Below are positions 20,630 to 30,095 of a stretch of 33,634 nucleotides of DNA, in pieces. Where the stretch lies: NCBI GenBank assembly GCA_943788245.1, contig CALSPN010000054.1, positions 1 through 33,634 of the forward strand, in the 5' to 3' direction. The position numbers were made by a program, and so were the translations under genes. Source of the stretch: an uncultured Verrucomicrobiae bacterium. GTDB lineage: Bacteria > Verrucomicrobiota > Verrucomicrobiia > Limisphaerales > AAA164-E04. Numbering within the stretch: position 1 is the stretch's first letter; the number at the start of each line of letters is the position of its first letter. Under the pieces are notes generated by a model. The model saw nothing but the letters and a program-made list of their open reading frames with translations, did not search any database and was not told the origin of the DNA.

Positions 20630-22433
20630 ATGCGACGTCTAACAGCCATTCTATGCATGCTTTCTTTTTCAATCCTGCCGGAACTCCTGCACGCTCATGT
20701 TGGGGGACACCCATCTGTTCATGACACGGTGGCAGCGATTACGCTGAGGATGAAATCCGCATTTACTGAAGCCGAACTCAAGGCTTTGACTCCATATCAG
20801 GTGGAGGAGTTTCTGAATGAAGAGGAAAAGAAGGTACTGAGCACTGAGCATGTCCATTTCAGAGTCAATGTACCTGTTGTCGTCAGCATAATTCGTGATC
20901 GGTCGCTCAAATCACAACCTTTTTGGATTCGTGGAAACGGTTGGAATTTAACGGGTATCGTGATCAAGATCAAAGATGTGGAAGTGGATGTCTGGCAGAA
21001 ATCCTTCCCTGCGGGTGATGTGGGACTGGGCGTGAATTCACTTGGATCGGGGGGGCGCGCATTATATCCCGATCCTGAAACCTCAGAATGAAGGTGATGT
21101 GATCGAGGTCAGCGATATCTATCCAGGCCAGGTTCAGGCTGCTATCTTGAAGGACGGCGTCAAGCTCTATACCGATCAAGAGGACACTCTGGCAAGCGTG
21201 CCAGAACTGTTCAATGGGAGCGTGATCATTCAGACCAAATATAACAGTCGTCAAGATGCGTCTCTTGTGAACTATTTCAAATGGACCCAGTATCCGAGCA
21301 CGCCTCATCCCGATCAGGTTGTGCTGACCTGGAGTGACGACCCTCAAACCACTCAAACCCTCCAGTGGCGCACCGATACCAGTGTCCAGGAAGGACATGT
21401 ACGTTTTCAAAACAAAGCCTCATTCAACCGTTTCAATCCAAAACCTCTTGACAAGGTCTTGGCAAGATTCGAGGTGTTGGAAACGCCCAACATCATCAAT
21501 GATCCCATTTCGCATCGCTTTTTTGCGACGCTGACCGGATTGCAGCCTGACGCAACCTATGTTTATTCTGTGGGCGATGGCAGCGAGGATGGGTGGACGG
21601 AGTTATCCGAATTCACGACCGCACCTTCAAGGATAGAACCGTTCTCTTTTATCTACATGGGAGATGCTCAGAATGGACTCGATCGTTGGGGAAGTCTGGT
21701 TCACAACGCCTTTCGGGAACGCCCCGATGCTGCTTTTTACATCATGGCCGGTGATTTGGTGAACCGAGGCAATGATCGAGATGATTGGGACAGTTTTTTC
21801 TACAATGCGGATGATATTTACGATCGGCGTCAACTCGTTCCAGTGATCGGTAATCATGAGAATCAGGGAGGACATCCAACACTCTACCTTCGTAATTTTG
21901 ACCTTTTCAAGAACGGGCCTGAAGGCGTTGAAAAAGAGCGTGCCTATGCGTTTGAATACAGTAATGCCCTGTTTGTCGTGCTTGATTCAAACATCAAACC
22001 AGAAACACAAACGGCGTGGCTGGAAAAAGTGCTTTCCGAAACCAAGGCGACTTGGAAATTTGTCACCTATCACCATCCTGCCTACTCATCTGCTCCAAGC
22101 CGTGACAATGCTTCCATTCGCAAGGAATGGTTGCCTTTGTTCGACAAATATCACGTGGACCTAGCCTTGCAGGGGCATGACCATGCATATCTCAGAACCT
22201 TTCCGATGAAAGGGGAGAAAAAGGTTGCCTCTCCGAAGGAAGGAACCGTCTATATCGTTTCAGTCAGCGGAACGAAGATGTATGAGCAAGATCCCCGGAA
22301 CTACACAGAATTTGGAATGACCAATACCGCTACATATCAGGTTCTGGACATTCAGATTTCCGGAGATCGTTTGGTTTACCGTGCGTATGATATTGACGGC
22401 AAACTGAAAGATGAGCTGGTCATTCAAAAATAA
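20630..22433 (+). CDS. Secreted purple-acid-phosphatase-like metallophosphatase, one frameshift
   Basis: A secreted calcineurin-like phosphoesterase of about 600 residues after correction. ATG 20630 starts a signal peptide (MRRLTAILCMLSFSILPELLHA). The N-terminal 230 residues include a fibronectin-III-like domain as in purple acid phosphatases (QVVLTWSDDPQTTQTLQWRT, LTGLQPDATYVYSVGDG). The catalytic domain shows the metal ligands in order: GDAQNG, GDLVNRGND, GNHENQ, VTYHHPAYS, QGHDHAYLRT. Expected activity is hydrolysis of phosphomonoesters or diesters outside the cytoplasm. The two frames overlap at a run of seven G (21049-21055). With six G the protein reads NSLGSGGAHYIPILKPQNEGD without a break and the gene is 601 codons long. 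The kinase-MurQ fusion follows after 21 bases on the same strand. Confidence 0.85.
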
Positions 22434-22454
22434 TCACTGGGATGGCAAGCAACT

Positions 22455-24281
22455 ATGAGCGAAACCATTCTAGGGATCGAGGCGGGAGGCACGCGGACTA
22501 CGCTGATTCTTTCCAACACGCAGGGTGAGCTGATTCACCAACGCGTTTTTGGACCGGGTAATTTTCGGGTTATTGGAAAACAGGGCCTCCTTGATCTGCT
22601 GAAAAGCTGCGCCAATGATGAACAAGACCCAGCATGCGTGTGTCTGGGCCTGGCTGGTGTGCGTGATGATCGAGACCGCGGATGGATCATCGAAGCTGCG
22701 CGTGAAATATGGCCCAATGCTCTCATCTGGGTTGACCATGATCTAGCCTCGGCGCTCATGGTAGCCCAGCGAAATTTCAAAAAAGCTGATTCGCATGTTT
22801 TAGTCCTATCTGGAACAGGTAGCTGTTGCTTTGGCAGAGACAAAGAAGGAAAGGAAGCCAAATGTGGTGGATGGGGACACCACTTAGGGGACCGTGGAAG
22901 CTCCTATGATATAGCTCATTCTGCAATTAGGGCAGTGATCCAACATTTTGATCAAACTGGCAACTGGCCCAAACTGGGAGAAAAACTACTTCAGGCGTCC
23001 ATGCACAATGATCCAAACGATTGGATTCCCTGGTTTCAACAAGCCTCAAAAACTGAAATTGCTGCTTTGGCTGTGGTTGTTTTTGAGGCATTCAAGAAGC
23101 GTGACCCCCTAGCTAGAGGAGTCATATATCAAGCTGCACTTGCCTTGGCCACGGATGCCATCGCATGCTGGAAACGCTTGGAATCCAAAACCTGCTATTT
23201 TGTTCTGGCTGGTGGTGTTTTTCTAAAGCAGCCAGCATTTACGCGTTTGTTTAAACGGTTATTGCGTGAGATTAAACAGGATGCGCACATCGCCATCATT
23301 CCTGCAGAGAGTGCTTGGGGGACCATTTACGCAGGCCTTGATCTGCATGCTTCGTCCAAGGTAAGAAGGCCACGAAATGCACAGTCAGCCGCCAGCCAAA
23401 CCCGCACTTCCTTGCGGGATCAAGTGCTACCTGTTGCAACTCAGATTTCTCCTACGGAAACCCGTTTGCCACTTTCTCGGAAACTGGATGTGATGAGTCG
23501 AGGGAAGGCGATAGACCTTTTTTTGGCTGAAGATGAAAGCATTCCTTCGGCAATCAGAGAAGAGAAGAAAAAAATCCTCAAATGGATCAGCTGGGTGACT
23601 GAAGGGCTTAAAAAAGGAGGCAGGCTTTTCTACGTGGGAGCTGGCACGAGTGGCCGTCTGGGTATTCTGGATGCAAGCGAATGCCCTCCGACTTTTGGTG
23701 TGCCTGCATCCATGATTCAAGGTGTGATCGCCGGGGGACGTACGGCAATATGGGAATCGATGGAGGGGGCGGAAGACGATTTTATGGCTGGATTTCAAAC
23801 CCTGCAGCGGCGTGGATTTGATCGCAGAGATATGGTGTTGGGCATTGCTGCAAGCGGCAGAACCCCTTTCGTTCATGGGGCATTGAGTTATGCAAGGTCT
23901 CTGGGGGCAAGACAGGGTATGTTATGTTTTAACCCCCACCTTGAATGGCCTCGAGATCACCACCCAGATGTCGTGATTTGTCCCGAAGTAGGTCCGGAAA
24001 TCCTCACCGGTTCAACGAGGTTGAAAGCGGGCACCGCGACCAAACTTGTGCTCAACATGATTACCACCTTGTCAATGGTAGGCATGGGTAAGGTGAAGAG
24101 CAATTTGATGATCGACGTGCGGGCTTCCAATGAAAAACTACGCGATCGAGCCATTCGAATGGTCGTTACCCTTACGGATGTCAACTACGACCTGGCTCAC
24201 TCTACATTGCTTGCTGCAGGGTGGGATATTCAACAGGCTTGTCTTATCCTGGAAGGAAAAGGTGACCGACCCAAGGCTTGA
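22455..24281 (+). CDS. murQ: Fusion of BadF/BadG-type amino-sugar kinase and MurNAc-6-phosphate etherase
   Basis: This 608-residue protein joins two enzymes of wall-sugar recycling. Residues 1 to about 297 are an ASKHA kinase of the BadF/BadG/MurK type (GIEAGGTRTTLILSNTQG, VLSGTGSCCFGRD, CGGWGHHLGDRGSSYDI, FVLAGGVF). Residues 335-608 are MurQ (ETRLPLSRKLDVMSRGKAIDLF, LFYVGAGTSGRLGILDASECPPTFG, EGAEDDF, GIAASGRTPFVHGAL). E409 in DASE corresponds to the known catalytic glutamate of MurQ, and E437 or E440 lie where the second essential acid is expected. A MurNAc kinase linked to MurQ would turn MurNAc into GlcNAc-6-phosphate plus lactate in one polypeptide; that the kinase acts on MurNAc is inferred from the fusion. 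Residues 298-334 form a linker. The end overlaps the convergent Yip1-like gene by 38 bases. Confidence 0.9.
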   Translation: MSETILGIEAGGTRTTLILSNTQGELIHQRVFGPGNFRVIGKQGLLDLLKSCANDEQDPACVCLGLAGVRDDRDRGWIIEAAREIWPNALIWVDHDLASALMVAQRNFKKADSHVLVLSGTGSCCFGRDKEGKEAKCGGWGHHLGDRGSSYDIAHSAIRAVIQHFDQTGNWPKLGEKLLQASMHNDPNDWIPWFQQASKTEIAALAVVVFEAFKKRDPLARGVIYQAALALATDAIACWKRLESKTCYFVLAGGVFLKQPAFTRLFKRLLREIKQDAHIAIIPAESAWGTIYAGLDLHASSKVRRPRNAQSAASQTRTSLRDQVLPVATQISPTETRLPLSRKLDVMSRGKAIDLFLAEDESIPSAIREEKKKILKWISWVTEGLKKGGRLFYVGAGTSGRLGILDASECPPTFGVPASMIQGVIAGGRTAIWESMEGAEDDFMAGFQTLQRRGFDRRDMVLGIAASGRTPFVHGALSYARSLGARQGMLCFNPHLEWPRDHHPDVVICPEVGPEILTGSTRLKAGTATKLVLNMITTLSMVGMGKVKSNLMIDVRASNEKLRDRAIRMVVTLTDVNYDLAHSTLLAAGWDIQQACLILEGKGDRPKA

Positions 24282-24858
24282 TATTGAACTTTTCGTAGGC
24301 AACGCCCAGTGCCAGAAAATGGCACAATCCACTGATGGAAATCAGTGTCATCGATGAAATAAGGTACAACCCAAACCCGACGCTGGTATTGGGTTGAATA
24401 ATCAATGCGACGCCATGATAGAGTGCAATCAAGGTCCCGAGAGCTCCCATTCCCCAGCAAAGCCAGGAAGGGATTTGAGGCACCCCATCTAGGAAACGCA
24501 GCCAGAAAAGAGGGCTCAAAGCGTAGGCTGTCAGGGTGAAAGCTTGTTTGTAAGTCGTTTCGGTGTGGAAACCCTGGCACGACCACTGAATAAACTTGGC
24601 TCCAAAAAACATGAGAAACAATCCCAATCCTATCTGGATGATTTGGAATGTAATGATTTGATTGTTTTCCAGACGTGTTATTCGTCCTAACCCTCCTTTT
24701 TCAGCTCCAAACTGAATCATCGCCCATCCTTCAAAAGCACAACTTGCGACCATCAGGGGGCAAACTGACAGGAAAACCAGTAATACATTCCATGACTGGT
24801 CGGCTATCTTCTCCCAAGCCTTGAGCGGTACAAACAAAATGAGCAGTGATCGAATCAT
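24244..24858 (-). CDS. Yip1-family membrane protein
   Basis: This 204-residue protein has about five membrane segments. It resembles bacterial Yip1 (YIP1/DUF1282-like) proteins: a start in MIRSLLILFVPLKAWEKIADQ, followed by hydrophobic segments (LLVFLSVCPLMVASCAFEGWAM, IIQIGLGLFLMFFGAKFI), a YKQAFTLTAYALSPLFWLRFLDGVP segment and hydrophobic helices to the end. The function of the bacterial members is unknown. The similarity is by pattern, so the family call is moderate. It starts at ATG 24858 and shares a 256-base upstream region with the divergent SDR gene. Its last 38 bases overlap the end of the kinase-MurQ gene on the opposite strand. Confidence 0.7.
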   Translation of the reverse strand: MIRSLLILFVPLKAWEKIADQSWNVLLVFLSVCPLMVASCAFEGWAMIQFGAEKGGLGRITRLENNQIITFQIIQIGLGLFLMFFGAKFIQWSCQGFHTETTYKQAFTLTAYALSPLFWLRFLDGVPQIPSWLCWGMGALGTLIALYHGVALIIQPNTSVGFGLYLISSMTLISISGLCHFLALGVAYEKFNIKPWVGHLFLPG

Positions 24859-25114
24859 CTGGCAGGAATGTAAGCAAGTCCGAGGTATGACACAAAGCGA
24901 AATCCAATGTTTTTAATTTGTGATTCTTGTTCATGGGAAGTCAGCCGCAAAAAATATCGCATCTTAAAGGACTTACAGAGGCGAGATGACGGGGATTTAT
25001 GGCCAGCGAAGGTCGTGTTAAAGAGCTCGTTGTTGTATGATGAACAAAGTCCATTTTTGATTTCCGGAGATTGCACTTATCAACTTCCTTTGCCAATATG
25101 TCGATATTCCAATT

Positions 25115-25882
25115 ATGAATCACAATGATCGATTTTCGTTAGAAGGAAAGGTGGCATGGGTCACTGGTAGCACCAAGGGGTTAGGGCGCTCAATGGCCCT
25201 TGCTCTGGGTGAAGCTGGAGCCCGCATTGCCATTAATTATCACCATGATGAAACCAAGGCTCAAGCCACTCTGGAAGCATTCAAAGAAGCGGGATGCGAG
25301 GGATTGCTGGTAAAAGGAGACGTGACCGACGAAGCTCAAGTCAACGCCATGGTTGAGACCATCAATCAAGAGTTAGGTCCCGTTGATATTGCCGTCTTGA
25401 ACGCAACATGTGATCAACCGCATCATCCGATTGAGGAATATTCCTGGGATTTTTATCAATCCATGCTCGATTTCTTCATCAAAAGCCCATTTCTCATCAG
25501 CCGGGCAATACTACCTGAAATGAAAAAGAAGCATTGGGGGCGCATCATAAACATTGGTTCAGAGGTGCTGCACTTGGGGGTTCCCAACTTCAGCGCTTAT
25601 GTGGCGGCCAAGGGAGGGCAAAATGGTTGGTCTCGCAGTATGGCTCGTGAGCTCGCGCCTTTTGGGATCACGGTCAATATGATTTCGCCGGGTTGGATTC
25701 CCGTTGAACGCCACGATAAGGAGCCACAGGAATGGAAAGACGCCTACCTTCCCACCGTACCGGTTGGACGCTGGGGGGTGCCTCAGGATTTGGCTGGAGC
25801 CGTCACGTTTTTGGCCAGCGAATCCTCAAGTTTTGTGACTGGACAAAACTTGCATGTCAACGGGGGGTTGACTTTGCATTGA
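25115..25882 (+). CDS. SDR family oxidoreductase
   Basis: A 255-residue classical short-chain dehydrogenase/reductase. The nucleotide-binding GSTKGLG is at residues 18-24, LNAT at 95-98 takes the place of the usual NNAG, and the catalytic residues Ser149 (INIGSE), Tyr162 and Lys166 (YVAAK) are present. The C-terminal GRWGVPQDLAGAVTFLASESSSFVTGQNLHVNGG is standard for the FabG-like group. The substrate is not predictable; similar enzymes next to sugar ABC transporters often oxidise sugars or sugar alcohols, which fits this place 234 bases before a ribose-type transporter on the same strand. It may have its own transcript, since a palindromic sequence lies in the gap. The start at ATG 25115 gives the normal N-terminus. 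Confidence 0.9.
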   Translation: MNHNDRFSLEGKVAWVTGSTKGLGRSMALALGEAGARIAINYHHDETKAQATLEAFKEAGCEGLLVKGDVTDEAQVNAMVETINQELGPVDIAVLNATCDQPHHPIEEYSWDFYQSMLDFFIKSPFLISRAILPEMKKKHWGRIINIGSEVLHLGVPNFSAYVAAKGGQNGWSRSMARELAPFGITVNMISPGWIPVERHDKEPQEWKDAYLPTVPVGRWGVPQDLAGAVTFLASESSSFVTGQNLHVNGGLTLH

Positions 25883-25904
25883 CGCGTAGCGCCAGACTGA
25901 GCGA

Positions 25905-25920
25905 TCGGCTTGCAAGCCGA
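25905..25920. repeat. 16-bp perfect palindrome after the SDR gene
   Basis: TCGGCTTGCAAGCCGA lies 23 bases after the SDR stop codon. It is a perfect palindrome without a following T-run, so it could be an operator or a weak transcript end rather than a standard terminator. Confidence 0.4.
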
Positions 25921-26030
25921 AAGTGATTCCAATCCCGACCATGTGGGTTTTTGAATGATGTCTATCACACTACCTTAGCTTGACCTTTAGTGAATTATTT
26001 GAGATCAAAGCTTCATCACTTTCACGAATC

Positions 26031-26058
26031 ATCCTGGGCAGGAGCGCCTGCCCAGGAT
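26031..26058. promoter_or_regulatory. Perfect 12-bp inverted repeat upstream of the sugar ABC operon
   Basis: ATCCTGGGCAGG, a four-base spacer (AGCG), and CCTGCCCAGGAT form a 28-bp dyad ending 58 bases before the start of the substrate-binding protein. There is no T-run behind it. It could be a repressor operator, or a GC-rich hairpin in the messenger leader. A TTGACC hexamer at about 25979 could belong to a promoter, but no good -10 sequence is spaced from it. Confidence 0.45.
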
Positions 26059-26116
26059 GGCGAGAATTATCCTGAAATGCGTGTTTAACCTTAATTTTAG
26101 GTAACTAAAAAAGATC

Positions 26117-27142
26117 ATGAGAAAACTTATCATATTAAGCGCCGCCCTTGCTGTTGTCTTGGGGGGTATCACTGCGTGTGGGCCACGAGAACAAGGCAAA
26201 AGTGGTAAGCCCCGCTTCGCCTTCGTGACCAATATGCCAGCATCCTTCTGGGTCATTGCCAAAAAAGGCGTTGAAAAAGCCGGTAACGACTTTGGTGTGG
26301 AAACCTCCTATCACATGCCAACGGGGAATGCAGCCGGTCAGAAAAGCGTGCTCGAGAACTTATTGGCTCGCGGTGTCGATGGGATCGCAGTGAGTGTCAG
26401 TGATCCGGCGAATCAAACGGATATTCTGGACAAGATTGCCAAAAAAACAATCTTAGTCACTGTGGATGCAGATGCACCAGATTCGGAGAGATTGGTGTAT
26501 ATTGGTGTCGATAACTACACCGCTGGTCGCCAGTGTGGGAAGCTTGTCAGAGAAGCATTGCCTGGTGGCGGCAAGGTGATGATATTTGTTGGTAGTGTGG
26601 ATCAGGACAACGGTCGTCGTCGTCGTCAGGGTGTGATTGATGAACTGGTTGGACGCGATTCGGATCCTTCAAGATTTGATCCCATCGACAAGGGAGTCAC
26701 CGGAAATGGATATGAAATCCTTGGTACCCTGACTGACCAAGGGGATCCTGCTCGTGCCAAAGCAAATGCAGAAGATACCCTTTCCCGTCATCCTGACATT
26801 GGATGCATGGTTGGACTCTTCGCCTACAACCCACCAGCCATCATGGAGGCGCTTTCTCAGGCTAATAAGCTTAATAAGGTCAAGATTGTTGCCTTCGACG
26901 AAGACAACGATACCCTTCAGGGAATCATCGACGGCACTGTCAGTGGGACGATTGTTCAGAATCCTTATGAATATGGTTACAAATCCATTGAAGTATTGGT
27001 GGCACTGAACAAGGAAGATACCTCACTGATTCCTGAAAATAAATTTATCGACATTCCCGCTCGAACCATTGTCAAAGAAAATGTGGTTGCCTTTTGGGAT
27101 GACTTGAAAATAAAGACGGGCGAAACTGAAGCTGGTGAGTGA
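26117..27142 (+). CDS. Sugar ABC transporter substrate-binding lipoprotein
   Basis: This 341-residue periplasmic binding protein resembles RbsB (Peripla_BP_4 fold). A signal peptide ends in a lipobox, ITAC, with the lipid-bearing cysteine at residue 21. The mature part has the usual features: [71 protein letters not shown] and [33 protein letters not shown]. Such proteins bind a pentose, hexose or polyol and pass it to the ATPase-permease complex. The ligand cannot be told from the sequence. It is the first gene of a three-gene transporter operon and its end overlaps the ATPase start by 8 bases. Confidence 0.93.
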   Translation: MRKLIILSAALAVVLGGITACGPREQGKSGKPRFAFVTNMPASFWVIAKKGVEKAGNDFGVETSYHMPTGNAAGQKSVLENLLARGVDGIAVSVSDPANQTDILDKIAKKTILVTVDADAPDSERLVYIGVDNYTAGRQCGKLVREALPGGGKVMIFVGSVDQDNGRRRRQGVIDELVGRDSDPSRFDPIDKGVTGNGYEILGTLTDQGDPARAKANAEDTLSRHPDIGCMVGLFAYNPPAIMEALSQANKLNKVKIVAFDEDNDTLQGIIDGTVSGTIVQNPYEYGYKSIEVLVALNKEDTSLIPENKFIDIPARTIVKENVVAFWDDLKIKTGETEAGE

Positions 27143-28697
27143 TTCGGACCAGCAGCAGGGGCTCAGAACCCCAAAGAAAAGCGCGGAGCCACCCGACTTG
27201 CTGCGGGTATGTGGCGTCACTAAGAGCTTTCCCGGGGTGAAAGCGCTCAAGGGAGTGGACCTTCACCTCAAAGCAGGAGAATTACTAGCTGTCATCGGTG
27301 AAAACGGTGCAGGTAAAAGCACACTCATGAAAATCCTGGCAGGGGTTCAGGATTACGATGAGGGTGAGGTTCTGGTGGATGGATTGACGGTTCGGTTCAA
27401 GGGAGTAGAGGATGCTTTTGACAAAGGAATCGCTCTGATCCATCAAGAATTAAACCTTGCCGACAATCTTGATGTCGCTGCCAATATTTTTCTTGGACGT
27501 GAACCTCGCAAGGCAGGACTTCTCGACAAAGCCCGGATGCGCAGGGAATCCTCGATTTTTCTTGATCGAGTTGGTTTAAAGGTCAGCCCTGATCAGATTG
27601 TCAGTGATTTGACCATTGGACATCAACAGATGATCGAGATTGCAAAGGCTTTGTCCGTGGACGCGCGGGTGTTGATCATGGATGAACCTACATCCAGCTT
27701 GAGCCAGCACGAAACCGAGCAACTTTTCAAAGTCATCAAAGACCTTGCCTCGAAAAATGTCGCTATCGTTTACATTTCTCATCGTTTGAGTGAAGTGCGG
27801 GAGCTTGCGGACCGGGTCACTGTTCTTCGGGATGGAGACAATGCAGGTGAATTGTTCCGTCAAGAAGCGACCCACGATAACATGGTCAGACTGATGGTCG
27901 GGCGCGATATTTCTAAATATTACGCGCTTGAGCCGAGGTCTCACGGGGCCGTGGCCCTCAAAGTTGACAAGGTGCGCACGATTCAGAATCCAAAACACGC
28001 ACTGAGCTTCGAGATTAAATCAGGCGAGATTGTAGGAGTGGCGGGTTTGGTTGGTGCCGGGCGTACCGAGATGCTGCAGACCTTGTTTGGTGTGATGCCT
28101 GCGCTTGATGGATCGATGGAAGTTCAAGGCCACTCGGTGGTCATTCGTTCGCCCATTCAGGCTATTCAAAATGGTTTGGCTTTGGTGCCTGAAGATCGCA
28201 AGCAGCAGGGCCTCGTGCTCGAAATGGCAGTCAGAGAAAACATGAGCCTGGCCAGTCTTGGCAGGGATCAGAACAAAGGCTTTCTGAATCACAGACGTGA
28301 ACAGGACATCAGCAGGGAAATGGTCGCTGAGATGAAAATCAAAACGCCTTCTGATCTTCAGGAAGTCCAATATTTGTCTGGCGGCAATCAACAAAAGGTG
28401 GTTCTGGGCAAATGGCTCGCCATGAAACCAAGGGTGCTTTTTCTGGATGAACCCACTCGAGGCATCGATGTGGGAGCCAAACAGGATATTTACAAGCTGA
28501 TGGAAAAGCTGGCTGAAGAAGGTGTTGCTATTTTATTTGTGTCCAGTGAAATGGAGGAAATTATCGGTATGTCAGATAGAGCGATCGTCATGCATGAGGG
28601 AAAACTGACGGGAACATTAATGCGCGATGAATTGACAGAAGAGTCGGTGATGCAACTCGCTACCGGCACCCAAACCAAGCCGATTTCGAACAACTGA
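27135..28697 (+). CDS. Sugar ABC transporter ATP-binding protein, RbsA/XylG type
   Basis: A 520-residue protein with two fused nucleotide-binding domains, as in RbsA, XylG and MglA. The N-terminal domain has Walker [10 protein letters not shown] (residues 55-63), a signature region at [15 protein letters not shown] and Walker [13 protein letters not shown]. The C-terminal domain has a degenerate Walker A (GLVGAGRTE), [15 protein letters not shown] and [20 protein letters not shown]. This asymmetry is normal for the family. The start is GTG 27135, inside the end of the binding-protein gene, so the two are translationally coupled. The permease follows after 14 bases. The protein would power sugar uptake together with that permease. 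Confidence 0.95.
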   Translation: MSDSDQQQGLRTPKKSAEPPDLLRVCGVTKSFPGVKALKGVDLHLKAGELLAVIGENGAGKSTLMKILAGVQDYDEGEVLVDGLTVRFKGVEDAFDKGIALIHQELNLADNLDVAANIFLGREPRKAGLLDKARMRRESSIFLDRVGLKVSPDQIVSDLTIGHQQMIEIAKALSVDARVLIMDEPTSSLSQHETEQLFKVIKDLASKNVAIVYISHRLSEVRELADRVTVLRDGDNAGELFRQEATHDNMVRLMVGRDISKYYALEPRSHGAVALKVDKVRTIQNPKHALSFEIKSGEIVGVAGLVGAGRTEMLQTLFGVMPALDGSMEVQGHSVVIRSPIQAIQNGLALVPEDRKQQGLVLEMAVRENMSLASLGRDQNKGFLNHRREQDISREMVAEMKIKTPSDLQEVQYLSGGNQQKVVLGKWLAMKPRVLFLDEPTRGIDVGAKQDIYKLMEKLAEEGVAILFVSSEMEEIIGMSDRAIVMHEGKLTGTLMRDELTEESVMQLATGTQTKPISNN

Positions 28698-28711
28698 ACG
28701 GTATTAGCTCG

Positions 28712-29701
28712 ATGAAAAAGATCTATGGAATTTTAGGGGTTTTCACGGTGGTTTTCATATTAACCGCGATAATGAGTCCGAGTTTCTTAACGCCTTACAA
28801 CATGGAGCGCTTGATCCTGCGCACATCCCTGTTCGGCATCATTAGTATCGGCGTGGCATTCGTTATCATCACGAGTGGGATAGATCTCTCCATTGGCTCC
28901 ATTATCTGCTTGATTGGGTGTGGTCTTCCCTGGCTGCTGGTTAAAATGACAGTGCCACTTCCATTGGCCATTTTAATTGTAGTCACCTTGAGTCTTCTGA
29001 TTGGCCTTGTTCATGGAGTATTGATTACCAAATTGAAACTTCAACCGTTTGTGGTTACACTTTGCGGTCTCCTGATGTATCGAGGAATCACGCGCGGATT
29101 CACCGGAGATCAAACGCAGGGTTTTGGTAAATTTTTCAGTGAACTTCGCTGGATAGGGGTTGGCAAGGTTGCTGTTCCTGGGGTTCCGATTGACACTTTC
29201 GGTATTCCTGTTCCTTTTTTCCTCTTGTTGATGGTTGCCATTCTCGCCTCTATTTTCCTGAATCGCACCATCTACGGCAGATACCTTCTTGCCCTTGGGT
29301 GTAACGAGCAGGCTGCGCGCTACAGCGGGATCAATACCGACCGCATGATCATTCTTGCCTATATCATTTGCGCTGCCATGGCTGGTTTGGGAGGTGTTCT
29401 TTTTATTCTGGATGGAAATTCTGCCCAGCCGGTAGTTCTTGGGAATTTTTATGAACTGTACGCCATCGCTGCGGCCGTCCTGGGGGGGTGTAGTTTACGT
29501 GGGGGACAGGGGACCATCATTGGCGTAGTGATTGGTACTGCCTTGATGCAGGTACTGCGCAACATGATCACCTTAGTGGACTGGATACCCACGCACATTG
29601 AATACGCAGTGATTGGAGCCGTTATCCTTGCAGGTGTGGTTGCTGATGAGGTTGTGAAACGTATTTCTGCTTCACGAAGAGCGGCGGCCAGTCGATTGTA
29701 G
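28712..29701 (+). CDS. Sugar ABC transporter permease, RbsC type
   Basis: The 329-residue inner-membrane permease of the ribose-type transporter has eight to ten hydrophobic segments. Family motifs are present: VIITSGIDLSIGSIICL, HGVLITKLKLQPFVVTLCGLLMYRG, LALGCNEQAARYSGIN and the cytoplasmic-loop sequence AAAVLGGCSLRGGQGTIIGVVIGT, which contacts the ATPase. The length is normal. It is the last intact gene of the operon; after its stop comes degenerate DNA with a T-run (29762-29768) but no clear hairpin. The substrate is unknown; the divergent remnants downstream do not help. Confidence 0.93.
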   Translation: MKKIYGILGVFTVVFILTAIMSPSFLTPYNMERLILRTSLFGIISIGVAFVIITSGIDLSIGSIICLIGCGLPWLLVKMTVPLPLAILIVVTLSLLIGLVHGVLITKLKLQPFVVTLCGLLMYRGITRGFTGDQTQGFGKFFSELRWIGVGKVAVPGVPIDTFGIPVPFFLLLMVAILASIFLNRTIYGRYLLALGCNEQAARYSGINTDRMIILAYIICAAMAGLGGVLFILDGNSAQPVVLGNFYELYAIAAAVLGGCSLRGGQGTIIGVVIGTALMQVLRNMITLVDWIPTHIEYAVIGAVILAGVVADEVVKRISASRRAAASRL

Positions 29702-29813
29702 GTGAATTCAATACTTTCCGGAAGACGATCGCTTTGGGGGTGATTGTATGAGCTGTTGTCATTTTTTTGATCCAGCCGAATAGAGTCTCCTCATTTCCAT
29801 TTCATGCCATGAC

Positions 29814-30095
29814 TTACTTGGTGACTCCTTCATGTGCACTGGTCAATCGCCGATCGAGCTCATTGTGGTCTAAAGTGAGGCGCTCATGATGGAGACTCAT
29901 TAAGTGCAGTATGGTAGCATTGAAATCATAAACGGTGATTGCTTCGACCGTCGATTTGAAACCAAACACATCACTCAGCCTAAAATTGTAACTTTTTCTT
30001 GCGCTCGATCCGGTGAGAAAAGTGGTGAAACTTTCAGGGTTATCGTCACGCCCGGTCCCTCTTCCTTGCAGGCCAGGTATGCTTCCGAATTCGTA
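29814..30095 (-). pseudogene. Decayed C-terminal part of a DUF1501 gene
   Basis: A minus-strand frame of 94 codons without a start codon reads like the end of a DUF1501 protein: YEFGSIPGLQGRGTGRDDNPESF (compare the intact TEFGRTP...GRDHHPYGF at 16335-17798), then DVFGFKSTVEAITVYDFNATILHLMSLHHERLTLDHNELDRRLTSAHE and a TAA. Conserved residues of the family are replaced (EFGRTP to EFGSIP, GRDH to GRDD). The upstream two thirds of the gene are missing or unrecognisable. A 77-codon ORF on the opposite strand (29904-30137) is just the shadow of this frame. Confidence 0.75.

Noticed and set aside
1853..21055. Programmed ribosomal frameshifting or phase variation as the cause of the many split genes
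   Set aside because: The sites share no slippery motif, lie mid-gene in housekeeping and secreted enzymes alike, and most are short runs that would not vary at high rate. Sequence error is simpler.
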